From Candidatus Binatia bacterium (GTDB taxonomy: Bacteria > Desulfobacterota > Binatia > HRBIN30 > BPIQ01): DNA of 64,000 nucleotides. The stretch is from the NCBI GenBank assembly GCA_026004195.1, contig BPIQ01000001.1, positions 372,001 through 436,000 on the forward strand. The letters run 5' to 3'. Below, piece by piece: positions 15,802 to 27,782 of the stretch (the stretch's first letter is position 1; each line of letters starts with the position of its first letter). The notes under the pieces are model-generated. The model was not told the DNA's origin, did no database searches, and worked only from the letters and a program-made list of their open reading frames with translations. A program made the translations under genes and the position numbers.

Positions 15802-16172
15802 AGAAAGTCGAGCGCCAGCCAGAAGCTTCTCGCGTGCCGGAAAAACAGGACCGGAAGAAGAATGCTCCCCGTGATCGCGAGGGGCAAGAGCGTGGAAAGA
15901 TCGAGTCCGAAACAAGCGTCGAGAGAAAGCGCCGTCCCGAGAACGGCCAGCGACGTGAGCCCGTAGTTCACGTAGATCGCACCCACGAAATATCCGGGCT
16001 CTCGCTCGAAGCGGACACCGCAGACCTCGCAACGCGAGAGCATCCGGAAGCCGGTCCGGAAGAGCCGTCCGGAACCACAAACGGGGCAGCGAAGCCGCAA
16101 GGCGCGCCCGGAGAGGACCAGCAGCCTCCGCGGAAGCGGCGGCGTACGAAGGTCGGGACGAACGGAGCTCAC
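15741..16172 (-). CDS. DUF983 zinc-ribbon membrane protein
   Basis: 143 residues from GTG 16172, overlapping the gamma-carbonic anhydrase stop (GTGA). Two CxxC pairs form a zinc ribbon (C29/C32 and C48/C51, RCPVCGSGRLF and SRCEVCGVRF), followed by EPGYFVGAIYVNYG and two membrane helices. That order defines DUF983. These proteins often lie near cytochrome oxidase genes in proteobacteria, fitting the neighbouring cluster. Molecular role unknown. Confidence 0.87.
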   Translation of the reverse strand: MSSVRPDLRTPPLPRRLLVLSGRALRLRCPVCGSGRLFRTGFRMLSRCEVCGVRFEREPGYFVGAIYVNYGLTSLAVLGTALSLDACFGLDLSTLLPLAITGSILLPVLFFRHARSFWLALDFLCNPERPPLRLIRPQGGRTR

Positions 16173-16705
16173 ACGATTCCCTGCGAGCGGTAAGAAGCCG
16201 CGTAACGCACGTAGTTCTCCGCGGAGCGCCGGAGGAATTCCCGTTCCTCCTCCCGGAGCGGCCGCACGGGCCGGGCCGGCCGCCCGAGGACGAGATGCCC
16301 CGGCGGAATTTCCGTGCCGGGCGTGACGAGCGAGCCCGCGCCGACGAGACACTCCGGGCCGACCCTGGCGCCGTCGAGGACCACGGACCCGATGCCGACG
16401 AGAGACCGGTCTCCGATTTCGCATCCGTGCAGGATGGCCCCGTGCCCGACGGTGACTTCGGAGCCCAGAACCGTCGGCCAGCGCCCGCTCGTGACGTGGA
16501 CCGTCACGTGGTCCTGGAGGTTGGTCCGGGCCCCGATACGGACTTTCTCCACGTCCCCGCGGACCACCACGTAGAACCAGAGGCTCGACTCCGGGCCGAT
16601 TTCGACGTCCCCGAGAACGAAAGCGCTCGAGTGAACGTAAGCCGTCGGGTCGACACGCGGGGACTTGCCCTGGTAGGGGAAAAACGTGGCAGGCATCGAG
16701 CGCAT
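16169..16705 (-). CDS. Gamma-class carbonic anhydrase / YrdA-like hexapeptide protein
   Basis: 178 residues; an internal ATG nine bases downstream is an alternative start. Repeated hexapeptide turns (VLGDVEIGPESSLWFYVVVRGDV, IGSVVLDGARVGPECLVGAGSLV) form a left-handed beta-helix. Zinc-ligand histidines are visible in LQDHVTVHV and TVGHGAILHGC. Such proteins bind zinc or iron and some hydrate CO2, but many YrdA-like members have no shown activity. First gene of a minus-strand unit with the DUF983 and ABC transporter genes; divergent from guaB. Confidence 0.85.
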   Translation of the reverse strand: MRSMPATFFPYQGKSPRVDPTAYVHSSAFVLGDVEIGPESSLWFYVVVRGDVEKVRIGARTNLQDHVTVHVTSGRWPTVLGSEVTVGHGAILHGCEIGDRSLVGIGSVVLDGARVGPECLVGAGSLVTPGTEIPPGHLVLGRPARPVRPLREEEREFLRRSAENYVRYAASYRSQGIV

Positions 16706-16773
16706 CCTAGAAGGAGAGGCGCGGCCATTCCAGACGCCCGGAGCACCAACATCTAGGGGGCACGGGGGAGCTC

Positions 16774-18354
<1,581 letters not shown>

Positions 18355-18385
18355 AACTCCGGGGAAGGGGGGTCGTGGGCAGCGG

Positions 18386-19915
18386 ATGATTCTGATCCTG
18401 GACTTCGGGAGCCAGTACACCCAGCTCATCGCCCGGAGGGTTCGGGAAGCCCACGTGTACGCGGAGATCCACCGCTACGACCTTCCGGCGGATCGCATCC
18501 GTTCGCTCCGACCGCGGGGGATCGTCCTTTCCGGCGGCCCCGCCAGCGTCTACGAAAAAGACGCCCCCGAGCCCGACCCCGGGATCTGGCGACTCGGAGT
18601 TCCGGTACTCGGTATCTGCTACGGGCTCGGTCTCCTGGTTCGGTCCGCGGGAGGCCGGGTCGCCCGAGCCGCTCGAAAGGAATACGGCCCGGCGGAAGTC
18701 GAGATCGTCGACGACGGGGACCTGTTTTCCGGCATGCACGACGGGCGCCTCCGGGTCTGGATGAGCCACGGCGACCGCGTCGAGGAGCTCCCTGCGGGAT
18801 GGCAGGTGTTGGCCCGGAGCGAAAATTCCCCGGTCGCGGCTTGCCGCGACTCCTCGGGCCGGCTCTTCGGCGTGCAATTCCACCCCGAAGTCGCTCACAC
18901 CCCGCGAGGGCAGGAGATCCTCCGGAACTTTCTCTTCCGGGTCTGCGGCGAAAAGCCGGACTGGACGATGGAAGGCTTTCTCGAGGACGTCTCTCGTCGG
19001 ATCCGCGAGGAGGTGGGCGACCGGGGTGTCGTGTGCGCCCTCTCCGGAGGGATCGATTCGACGGTCGTGGCCACGCTCCTCCACAGGGCCGTCGGGGACC
19101 GGCTGGCCTGCATTTTCGTCGACAACGGACTCTTGCGTCAGGGGGAAGCCGAAACGGTCCTCGGCGTCTGTCGGGACGTACTGGGCCTCCCGGTGCGACA
19201 CGTGGACTCGAGCGCCCTTTTTCTCGAACGGCTCCGCGGTGTCGAGGACCCGGAACGGAAGCGGAGAATCATCGGGCTCACCTTCGTCGAAGTGTTCGAA
19301 CAGGAAGCGGCCCTCCTTCCGCACGTCGGGTTTCTCGCCCAGGGAACGCTCTATCCGGACGTGATCGAGTCGGTTTCCTTCCGCGGCCCGTCGGCTACGA
19401 TCAAGAGTCACCACAACGTAGGCGGACTGCCCGAGCGGATGAAGCTCAGGCTCCTCGAACCGTTGCGAGAACTCTTCAAGGACGAGGTGAGGGAGCTCGG
19501 ACGACTGCTGGGAGTTCCCGACACGATCCTCCGCCGGCACCCCTTCCCCGGCCCCGGCCTCGCCGTTCGCATCCTGGGTCCCGTGACCCGAGACGCGCTC
19601 GAGACCGTGCGGAAGGCCGACCGTGTCGTGGAGGAAGAAATCCGGTCCGCGGGGCTCTACGAGAAGCTCTGGCAGGCATTCGCCGTGCTCCTGCCCGTCC
19701 GCACCGTCGGGGTGATGGGCGACGGACGAACCTACGAACAGGTGGTGGCCGTCCGGGCCGTCGAAAGCACGGACGGGATGACGGCCGACTGGGCCCGATT
19801 GCCTCCGGAGGTGCTCGAGCGCATCTCGACCAGGATCATCAACGAGGTTCCGGGCGTGAACCGGGTCGTCTACGACGTTTCCTCGAAACCACCCGCGACC
19901 ATCGAGTGGGAGTGA
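18386..19915 (+). CDS. guaA: GMP synthase (glutamine-hydrolysing)
   Basis: 509 residues. The N-terminal class I glutaminase has nucleophile C78 (GICYG) and H166/E168 (QFHPE). The central ATP pyrophosphatase has the P-loop [10 protein letters not shown] at about 218-227. The C-terminal dimerisation domain ends in KPPATIEWE, the family terminus. The loop after C78 reads GLGLL instead of the common GMQLM. It converts XMP to GMP. ATG 18386 matches the conserved start [20 protein letters not shown]. Confidence 0.97.
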   Translation: MILILDFGSQYTQLIARRVREAHVYAEIHRYDLPADRIRSLRPRGIVLSGGPASVYEKDAPEPDPGIWRLGVPVLGICYGLGLLVRSAGGRVARAARKEYGPAEVEIVDDGDLFSGMHDGRLRVWMSHGDRVEELPAGWQVLARSENSPVAACRDSSGRLFGVQFHPEVAHTPRGQEILRNFLFRVCGEKPDWTMEGFLEDVSRRIREEVGDRGVVCALSGGIDSTVVATLLHRAVGDRLACIFVDNGLLRQGEAETVLGVCRDVLGLPVRHVDSSALFLERLRGVEDPERKRRIIGLTFVEVFEQEAALLPHVGFLAQGTLYPDVIESVSFRGPSATIKSHHNVGGLPERMKLRLLEPLRELFKDEVRELGRLLGVPDTILRRHPFPGPGLAVRILGPVTRDALETVRKADRVVEEEIRSAGLYEKLWQAFAVLLPVRTVGVMGDGRTYEQVVAVRAVESTDGMTADWARLPPEVLERISTRIINEVPGVNRVVYDVSSKPPATIEWE

Positions 19916-19919
19916 GCGA

Positions 19920-22900
19920 ATGGGATTCGTCCATCTTCACCTCCACACGCAATATTCCCTGCTCGACGGCGCCAACAAGATCTCCGACGTGGTCCGCCGA
20001 GTTCGCGAACTCGGGATGCCGGCCGTCGCCATGACGGATCACGGGAACATGTTCGGTGCCGTCGAGTTCTACCGCAAAGCCGTGGCCGCGGGCGTCCAGC
20101 CGATTCTGGGCTGCGAGGTCTACGTGGCCCCGGGGAGCCGTTTCGAGAAGCGGGGCCGCCGTGCGGACGATTTCGAGGGGGCGGGCAACTACCACCTCAT
20201 CCTGCTCGCGATGGATCGCGAGGGATACCGGAACCTCTGCCGCCTGGTGACGCTCGGGTACACCGAAGGTCTCTACTACAAGCCCCGGATCGACAAGGAG
20301 CTGCTCCGGGAGTTCCACGGAGGGCTCGTGGCGCTTTCGGGCTGTCTCGCGAGCGAGGTGAACCGTGCCATCCTGGCCGGGTCGCTCGACCGCGCCCGTG
20401 CGGTCCTCGAGGAATACCGCTCGATTTTCGGCGACCGCTACTACGTCGAAGTCCAGGACAACCGCCTCCCGCAGCAGGAGACCGTGAACGCGGCGTTGCT
20501 CTCCCTCGCCCGGGAGCTCGGGCTCCCGGTCGTGGCCACGAACGACTGCCACTACCTCGCCCCCGAGGACGCCCAAGCCCACGAGGTGTTGCTCTGCGTA
20601 CAGACCGGGAAGACCCTCGACGACCCGAACCGCTGGCGCTTCGGGACCGACCAGCTCTACGTCAAGGGCCCCGAGGAAATGCGGGCCGCTTTCGCCCACT
20701 GCCCGGAAGCCGTGGACAACACGCTCGAGATCGCCCGGCGGTGCACGCTGGAACTCGAGCTCGGGAAGTACCAGTTTCCGGTGTTCCAACCGCCCGAGGG
20801 GGAGAGCCTCGAGTCGCACCTGAGGGACCTCGCCCGGCGGGGTCTCGAGCGCCGCCTCCGGACGCTCCGCGACGCTCCCGGGTGGTCGCCGGAAAAGGAG
20901 CCGGAGTACCGGGAGAGGCTCGAACGCGAGCTCGAAATCATCTGCTCGATGGGCTTCGCGGGCTATTTCCTCATCGTGGCGGATTTCACGAACTACGCGA
21001 GGAGCCGCGGCATTCCGGTGGGCCCGGGTCGCGGTTCGGCGGCGGGGAGCCTCGTGGCGTACGCTCTCCGAATCACGGACCTCGACCCGATCCGGTACAA
21101 CCTTCTCTTCGAGCGCTTTCTCAACCCCGAGCGCAAATCCATGCCGGACATCGACATGGACTTCTGCTACGAGCGCCGCGACGAGGTGATCCGGTACGTG
21201 CGGGAGAAGTACGGGGAGGACCGTGTCGCGCAGATCATCACCTTCGGGACGCTCAAGGGGAAGGCCGCGATCAAGGACGTGGGACGGGTCCTCGGGTTCA
21301 GCTTCTCGGAGACCGACCGGATCGCGAAACTCTACCCGGCCCCGCACCAGGGCCGCGATCACCCGCTCGCCAGGGCGCTCGAGATGGAACCACGGCTGCG
21401 CGAGATCCGAGAGCGCAGCGAACGGGAGCGGAAGCTTTTCGACTACGCGCTCCGGCTCGAGGGACTCCTGCGTCACGCCTCGAAGCACGCGGCCGGGGTC
21501 GTGATCGGCTCGCGACCGCTCGTCGAAGACCTCCCGCTCTTCGTCGACAAGGACGGCAACGTCCTCACCCAGTACTCGGGCGAGCACCTCGAGGCGATCG
21601 GGCTGGTCAAGTTCGATTTTCTCGGCCTCAAAACCCTGACACTGATCGCCAATGTCCTCGACAGGATCCGCGCGAGCCGCGGGGTGGAACTCGACCTCTC
21701 CTCGCTCCCCCTGGACGACTCCGCCACCTACGAGCTTCTGGCGAGGGCGGACACGGTAGGGGTCTTCCAGATGGAGTCGGGCGGGATGCGGCAGCTCCTC
21801 ACGCAGATCCGGCCGACCACGTTCGAGGAAATCGTCGCCACGCTGGCTCTCTTCCGTCCGGGCCCCCTGGAAAGCGGCATGGTGGACCAGTACATCCGCC
21901 GGAAGACCGGGAAGGAAGAGGTCCGCTACCCGCATCCGGCACTCGAGCCGATCCTCCGCGAGACCTACGGCGTCATCGTGTACCAGGAACAGGTGATGCA
22001 GATCGCCCAGGTGCTGGCGGGCTACTCGCTCGGGGACGCCGACAACCTGCGTCGGGCCATGGGCAAAAAAGACCCCGCCAAGATGGCGACGGAGCGGGAG
22101 CGGTTCGTTCGCGGCGCCCGCGAGAGGGGTCTCGCGGAAGCGCAGGCCAGGGAGATCTTCGACCAAATGGAGCAGTTCGCCAAGTACGGCTTCAACAAGT
22201 CGCACTCGGCCGCCTACGCGCTGCTCTCGTACCAGACGGCCTACCTGAAGGCCCACTTCTGCGAGGAGTTCATGGCGGCCCTCCTCTCCCTCGAGATGGG
22301 AGACGTCGACCAGACCTACAAGAACATCGCGGCCTGCCGTGCGCTCAAGATCCCCGTCCTTCCGCCGGACATCAACGAAAGCGAAGCCGACTTCACCGTC
22401 GTGTCTTCCTCCACGGGAGGACGGCGCGCCATCCGGTTCGGACTCGGCGCCGTCCGCGGTGTCGGGTCGAAGGCCATCGAAGCCATCCTGGCCGCGCGAA
22501 AGGACGGGCCGTTCCGGTCGCTCGCCGACTTCTGCAGCCGAGTGCAGAGCGCCGCCGTGAACCGGCGGGTGATCGAAAGCCTGGTGAAGTGCGGCGGTTT
22601 CGATTTCACGGGAGAGCCCCGGCGAAAGCTCCTCGAAGGGCTCGACCGCGTGATGGAGTGGGCGGCGGGGAAATCCCGGGTGCCGGCGAACCAGATCGGG
22701 CTTTTCGCGGACGCCGCACGCCCCGCCGAACCCCCGCTGCCGGACGTTCCCGAGTGGCCCGACAAGGAACTCCTGCGAGCCGAGCGCGACGTGCTCGGCT
22801 TTTTCATCACCGCGCACCCTCTCGAGAAATTCCGCCGCCATCTCGCGCGGCTCGCCGATGCGACCACGGCCTCGCTCCGCGAACGGCCCCACGGGAGCCG

Positions 22901-23393
22901 GGTCCGGCTCGGCGGCGTCGTCCACAGCCTCCGGCGCAAGAACAACCGGAGAGGGGATCGTTACGTGACCTTCGTCCTCGAGGATCTCGAGGGCACCGTG
23001 GAAGTGATCGCGTGGCCCGAAGCCTACCGGCGGAACGAAGCGGCCATCCACGGCGACGATCCGGTCCTGGTGTCCGGGACCCTGGAAGTCCGGGAAGATC
23101 GTTGCCAGCTGGTCGCCGAGGAAGTCCTGCCGCTCGCCCTCGCGCGGGAAAAAGCCGTGCGGCAGGTCCATATCGCGCTGCGCGCCGAGAGCCTGACCGA
23201 GGACCGGCTCCGGGCACTCCGCGAAGCCCTTTCGGCCCACCCCGGACCCTGCCCGGCTTACGTGCACCTGCTTCTTCCGGGGCGCGTCGAGACGGTCATC
23301 GCGCTCCCCGAGGAGTTGAAAGTGTCGGCGAGCGAAGGCATGGTAGAGGCCGTGGAAAGGCTCTTCGGTAGCGGAGTCACCTCGCTCCTGTGA
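19920..23393 (+). CDS. dnaE: DNA polymerase III alpha subunit
   Basis: 1157 residues. An N-terminal PHP domain (FVHLHLHTQYSLLDG) is followed by the C-family polymerase core with catalytic D410, D412 and D566 (PDIDMDF and KFDFLGLKTL). Helix-hairpin-helix and OB-fold regions follow (VRLGGVVHSLRRKNNRRGDRY). This is the DnaE1-type replicative polymerase. The PHP histidines and acidic residues look intact, so proofreading by this domain is conceivable. Its stop overlaps the hflX start (GTGA). Confidence 0.96.
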   Translation: MGFVHLHLHTQYSLLDGANKISDVVRRVRELGMPAVAMTDHGNMFGAVEFYRKAVAAGVQPILGCEVYVAPGSRFEKRGRRADDFEGAGNYHLILLAMDREGYRNLCRLVTLGYTEGLYYKPRIDKELLREFHGGLVALSGCLASEVNRAILAGSLDRARAVLEEYRSIFGDRYYVEVQDNRLPQQETVNAALLSLARELGLPVVATNDCHYLAPEDAQAHEVLLCVQTGKTLDDPNRWRFGTDQLYVKGPEEMRAAFAHCPEAVDNTLEIARRCTLELELGKYQFPVFQPPEGESLESHLRDLARRGLERRLRTLRDAPGWSPEKEPEYRERLERELEIICSMGFAGYFLIVADFTNYARSRGIPVGPGRGSAAGSLVAYALRITDLDPIRYNLLFERFLNPERKSMPDIDMDFCYERRDEVIRYVREKYGEDRVAQIITFGTLKGKAAIKDVGRVLGFSFSETDRIAKLYPAPHQGRDHPLARALEMEPRLREIRERSERERKLFDYALRLEGLLRHASKHAAGVVIGSRPLVEDLPLFVDKDGNVLTQYSGEHLEAIGLVKFDFLGLKTLTLIANVLDRIRASRGVELDLSSLPLDDSATYELLARADTVGVFQMESGGMRQLLTQIRPTTFEEIVATLALFRPGPLESGMVDQYIRRKTGKEEVRYPHPALEPILRETYGVIVYQEQVMQIAQVLAGYSLGDADNLRRAMGKKDPAKMATERERFVRGARERGLAEAQAREIFDQMEQFAKYGFNKSHSAAYALLSYQTAYLKAHFCEEFMAALLSLEMGDVDQTYKNIAACRALKIPVLPPDINESEADFTVVSSSTGGRRAIRFGLGAVRGVGSKAIEAILAARKDGPFRSLADFCSRVQSAAVNRRVIESLVKCGGFDFTGEPRRKLLEGLDRVMEWAAGKSRVPANQIGLFADAARPAEPPLPDVPEWPDKELLRAERDVLGFFITAHPLEKFRRHLARLADATTASLRERPHGSRVRLGGVVHSLRRKNNRRGDRYVTFVLEDLEGTVEVIAWPEAYRRNEAAIHGDDPVLVSGTLEVREDRCQLVAEEVLPLALAREKAVRQVHIALRAESLTEDRLRALREALSAHPGPCPAYVHLLLPGRVETVIALPEELKVSASEGMVEAVERLFGSGVTSLL

Positions 23394-24682
23394 CGCGCGG
23401 GTCCAAGCTTCTCCTCGATTCGCGGTCGCCGCGCGAGCGGGCCATCCTGGTCGGTACGGAGCGCAAGGACGCCCCGGACACCCGGCCCGTCGAGCGCTCT
23501 CTCGAAGAACTGGAGCGCCTCTGCGAGAGCGCGAGGGTGGAGGTCACCGGGAAAGTCGTCCAGAGTCTGCGCCGCGTGGCACCCTCCACCTACGTCGGGC
23601 GCGGGAAGGTCGAAGAAATCCGGGAGCTCGCCCGGCGGCAGGGGGCGAACCTCGCCGTCTTCGACGACGCCCTCACGCCCGCACAGCAGAGAAACCTCGA
23701 GCGGGCCCTCGGCGTCCGCGTCGTCGACCGGAGCCAGCTCATCCTCGACATTTTCGCCCGGAGGGCGCGCACCCTGGCCGGAAAACTCCAGGTCGAGCTC
23801 GCCCAGCTCCAGTACCTTCTTCCGAGGCTCCCGAAGCAGTGGCAGCACCTCTCCAGGATTCGCGGTGGCGTGGGGGTCCGCGGCCCCGGGGAAACCCAGC
23901 TCGAAGTCGACCGGCGCAGGGTGAGAGAGCGAATCGCCACCTTGCGGCGCCGGCTCGCCCACGTCGAGCGCACGCGGTGTCTCCACCGCGAGGCCCGCTC
24001 GGAGCTCCCCCTGCTCGTTCTCGTGGGGTACACGAACTCGGGCAAGTCGACTCTCATGCGCCGCCTCACCACGGCCGAAGTGCTCGTCGAAGACCAACTC
24101 TTCGCGACGCTCGACCCCACGGCCCGCCGGCTGCGCCTGCCGGACGGTACCACGGCACTCCTCACCGATACGGTCGGTTTCATCCGGAAACTGCCGCACA
24201 GCTTCGTCGACGCGTTCCGGAGCACGCTCGAGGAAGTCCGGCAGGCCGACCTCTTGCTCCACGTCGTCGATGCGTCGAATCCCGAGGCGGACGAGCAGAT
24301 CCGGGTCGTCGATCGGGTTCTCGAGGAAATCGGGGCGGGCGACCGGCCGCGACTTCTCGTCCTCAACAAGATGGACCTCGTCCGAGAGCCGGTGCCGCCG
24401 GTGCCGGGGCCCGAATCCTACCGGGTCTCCGCCTTGACGGGGGAGGGCATCCCCGAGCTTCTCGAGGCCATCGCGTCCAGGCTTTCCGGGTTCCGGGAGC
24501 GAGTCGCCGTGGAGTTCCCGCGCTCGCGAGAGGACCTGCTGCGCGAACTCCACCGCGAGGGGCGGGTCCTGTCGGAAGAGTACGCGAACGGGACGGTTCG
24601 CGTGACCGCGGTGGTGCCGAAGAAAGTCGCGGGACGCCTGCGCAAGTTCTTGCGCGGCGAAGGTACGTGGCAGCTCGTGTGA
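23390..24682 (+). CDS. hflX: GTPase HflX (ribosome-associated)
   Basis: 430 residues from GTG 23390. The N-terminal nucleotide-binding domain includes STYVGRGKVEEI and FDDALTPAQQRNLE, then the glycine-rich linker GGVGVRGPGETQLE. The G domain has G1 GYTNSGKS (213-220), G3 DTVGF and G4 NKMDL. HflX binds the 50S subunit and splits stalled ribosomes, often under heat stress. It is coupled to dnaE and pgsA by GTGA overlaps. Confidence 0.95.
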   Translation: MTRGSKLLLDSRSPRERAILVGTERKDAPDTRPVERSLEELERLCESARVEVTGKVVQSLRRVAPSTYVGRGKVEEIRELARRQGANLAVFDDALTPAQQRNLERALGVRVVDRSQLILDIFARRARTLAGKLQVELAQLQYLLPRLPKQWQHLSRIRGGVGVRGPGETQLEVDRRRVRERIATLRRRLAHVERTRCLHREARSELPLLVLVGYTNSGKSTLMRRLTTAEVLVEDQLFATLDPTARRLRLPDGTTALLTDTVGFIRKLPHSFVDAFRSTLEEVRQADLLLHVVDASNPEADEQIRVVDRVLEEIGAGDRPRLLVLNKMDLVREPVPPVPGPESYRVSALTGEGIPELLEAIASRLSGFRERVAVEFPRSREDLLRELHREGRVLSEEYANGTVRVTAVVPKKVAGRLRKFLRGEGTWQLV

Positions 24683-25293
24683 ACGCCGGAAGCCCGCGCG
24701 TGAGACTTTTGCCGGCAACCACCCTCAACGTACCGAATACGCTCACGTTCTTGCGTGTCCTGGCGATTCCGGCTTTCCTCGTCTGCCTGACGGACCGTCG
24801 TTTCGGCGCGGCGCTCTGCATTTTCGTCTTCGCGGGCATCACCGACGCGGTGGACGGTGCAGTGGCGCGGCTCACGAACACACACACGAGCGTCGGCGCG
24901 GCGCTCGACCCGCTGGCCGACAAGCTCCTGATGGTGAGCGCGTTTTCCGTGCTCGGCTGGTACGGTGCCGTGTGGCCCTGGCTCGCCGTGCTGGTGCTCA
25001 GCCGTGAAGCGCTGCTCCTTCTCGGCTATCTCGTGCTCGCACTCCGCGGGCAAGCGATGGAAATCCGCCCGAGTGCGCTCGGCAAGGTGAACACCTTCTG
25101 CCAGCTCTTCACCGTGGGGTTCGCGCTGCTGGCTCTGGCGAGGCCCGACCTCCCGCTGGGCCCGGCTCGAACCGTGGCTCAGAGCGTCACGGCGGCGACG
25201 ACGGCGTCTTCGGGCGCGCAGTACCTCTACAGGGGGCTCCTCTGGGCCCAGAACGCCGGGAAGGAAAGCCCGGGAAAGGCGGCGCGGTCGTGA
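24679..25293 (+). CDS. pgsA: CDP-alcohol phosphatidyltransferase (probable phosphatidylglycerophosphate synthase)
   Basis: 204 residues from GTG 24679; GTG 24700 is possible. The family motif D56-x2-D59-G60-x2-A-R-x8-G73-x3-D77-x3-D81 is complete. The opening NVPNTLTFLRVLAIP is typical of PgsA. It makes phosphatidylglycerol phosphate from CDP-diacylglycerol and glycerol-3-phosphate in the inner membrane. The C-terminal 30 residues are soluble and unusual. PgsA rather than cardiolipin or phosphatidylserine synthase is the best fit, but specificity is not certain. Confidence 0.85.
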   Translation: MNAGSPRVRLLPATTLNVPNTLTFLRVLAIPAFLVCLTDRRFGAALCIFVFAGITDAVDGAVARLTNTHTSVGAALDPLADKLLMVSAFSVLGWYGAVWPWLAVLVLSREALLLLGYLVLALRGQAMEIRPSALGKVNTFCQLFTVGFALLALARPDLPLGPARTVAQSVTAATTASSGAQYLYRGLLWAQNAGKESPGKAARS

Positions 25294-26096
25294 ACACGTT
25301 CGGCCTCGTGCTGCTCGGCCTCGCGGTCCTCTCTTTCCGCGCTCCGGCCGAGGCTTCGGCCGAGCCGGACGCGCAGAAGATCCTCTCCGAGGCCCGCCGG
25401 ATACGGCAAGAAGACTGGCAGTGGACGGACCGCGTCCAGAAACTGCGGCTCGAAATCGTCGACCGCCGTGGTGGCAAAAGAACCCGCGAGCTCGACTACT
25501 ACCAGAAAAAATACCCCCGGGACCGAAGCCGCTCGCTCGTGTTTTTTCGCAGCCCCCCGGAGGTCAAAGGGACGGGATTCCTCCAGTGGGTCGACCCCCA
25601 CGGCCGCAACCAGCAGTGGCTCTACCTGCCCGCGCTCAAGCGCGTGCGGCAAATCAGCGGGAGGAGTCAGAGAGAGAGCTTCATGGGGACGGATTTCAGC
25701 TACGAGGATCTCGCCATCGTGTCCGAGATCCTCGACTGGACGGAATCGGACGCGCGCGTTTCGTTTTCGGGAACGGCGCCGTGCGGCGAGGATCGTTGCC
25801 GGAAACTCCGGTTCGAACCCGACGGGAAAGACGTCGCGTACGGCGAAATCGTGGTCTGGATCGACGACGGGTATCGGCTCCGCAGACTCGAGTTCTTCGA
25901 CCCGGAAAAACGACCCTGGAAGGTGCTCGACGCCGCCGACTTCCGGGACGTGGACGGTATCCCGACCCCGTTCCGCCTGGAAATGGCGAATCTCCGGTCC
26001 GGAAGCCGTACGGTCGTGCTTTTCGAGAGCGTGCGGTACGGGCTCGGGCTGGACGACGCGACCTTCTCCCAGCGCCGCCTCGAGCGGGGTCCGTGA
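25290..26096 (+). CDS. Outer-membrane lipoprotein-sorting (LolA-like) exported protein
   Basis: 268 residues from GTG 25290. A signal peptide ends near AEASA-EP. The mature protein is a half-open beta barrel of the type annotated as outer-membrane lipoprotein-sorting protein: DYYQKKYPRDRSRSLVFFRSPPEVKGTGFLQW, QWLYLPALKRVRQISG and SFMGTDFSYEDL. This subgroup often accompanies RND-type exporters (MmpL/HpnN-like) rather than acting as classical LolA. No such exporter is adjacent here. Last gene before the pyr promoter. Confidence 0.82.
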   Translation: MNTFGLVLLGLAVLSFRAPAEASAEPDAQKILSEARRIRQEDWQWTDRVQKLRLEIVDRRGGKRTRELDYYQKKYPRDRSRSLVFFRSPPEVKGTGFLQWVDPHGRNQQWLYLPALKRVRQISGRSQRESFMGTDFSYEDLAIVSEILDWTESDARVSFSGTAPCGEDRCRKLRFEPDGKDVAYGEIVVWIDDGYRLRRLEFFDPEKRPWKVLDAADFRDVDGIPTPFRLEMANLRSGSRTVVLFESVRYGLGLDDATFSQRRLERGP

Positions 26097-26105
26097 CGCC
26101 CGCGT

Positions 26106-26808
<703 letters not shown>

Positions 26809-26809
<1 letters not shown>

Positions 26810-27777
26810 TGTTCGACCGAAAGGACCTGCTGGGTCTCGAAGGGCTCGCCGAGGAAGAACTTCTTTTCCTCCTCGACACGGCGGCGTCCTTCAAGGAAAT
26901 CTCGGAGCGGGACATCAAGAAGGTCCCGGCGCTCCGGGGCAAGACGATCGTGAGCCTTTTTTGCGAACCGAGCACCCGAACCCGGGCGTCCTTCGAGATC
27001 GCGGCCAAGCGGCTGAGCGCCGACTTCGTGAGCCTCTCGTCGGCCACCGCGAGCGTCGCCAAAGGCGAAACACTTCTCGACACGGCTCGCAACCTTGCGG
27101 CCATGAAGCCGGACGCCCTCGTGATTCGCCACCCCTCGGCCGGAGCTGCCGCCTTTCTCTCGCGCAGGGTCCCGTGCGCGGTCATCAACGCGGGGGACGG
27201 GAGCCACGAACATCCCACCCAAGCCTTGCTCGACCTGCTCACGATCCGCGAACGCAAGGGGAAAATCCGCGGCCTGCGTGTGGCCATCGTGGGAGACATT
27301 CTGCACAGCCGCGTCGCGCGCTCGAACCTCTTCGCCCTGACGACGCTCGGAGCCGAGGTGTGTCTCGTCGGACCGCCCACCCTCGTTCCTCCCGTCTTCT
27401 CCCGCTGGGCCGAGGTGCGCCACGAGCTACGGAGTGGCATCCGGGGCGCCGACGTGGTGATCGTGCTGCGGTTGCAACGCGAACGCCAGACGACCCACTT
27501 CTTTCCGACTCTCGAAGAGTACGCCCATTACTTCTGCCTCACCCCGGAAGCGCTGCGTTCGGCGCGACCGGACGCCATCGTTCTCCATCCCGGGCCGCTC
27601 AACCGTGGCGTCGAGATCTCGAGCGAGGTCGCCGACAGCCAGCGGGCGGTCATCCTGGAACAGGTAGCCAACGGCATCGCCGTCCGGATGGCGGTCCTCT
27701 ACCTCCTCGTCGGAAGCCGCCGGGGTGTGGCGAGCGAGCCGGCCGCCGAGTGGCGCGCCGTCAACCGTACCGCCTGA
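26809..27777 (+). CDS. pyrB: Aspartate carbamoyltransferase catalytic subunit
   Basis: 322 residues. Carbamoyl-phosphate motif [22 protein letters not shown], the [12 protein letters not shown] segment with the aspartate-domain loop, LRLQRERQ, and [11 protein letters not shown] near the end are all conserved. It condenses carbamoyl phosphate and aspartate, step two of UMP synthesis. No regulatory subunit pyrI is present in the cluster, so control is at the level of PyrR attenuation, as in Bacillus. Confidence 0.97.
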
Positions 27778-27782
27778 ACGCC

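Noticed and set aside
19839-23267. 1142-codon open frame on the minus strand
   Set aside because: Shadow of dnaE; no recognisable domains, while the plus strand has all polymerase motifs.
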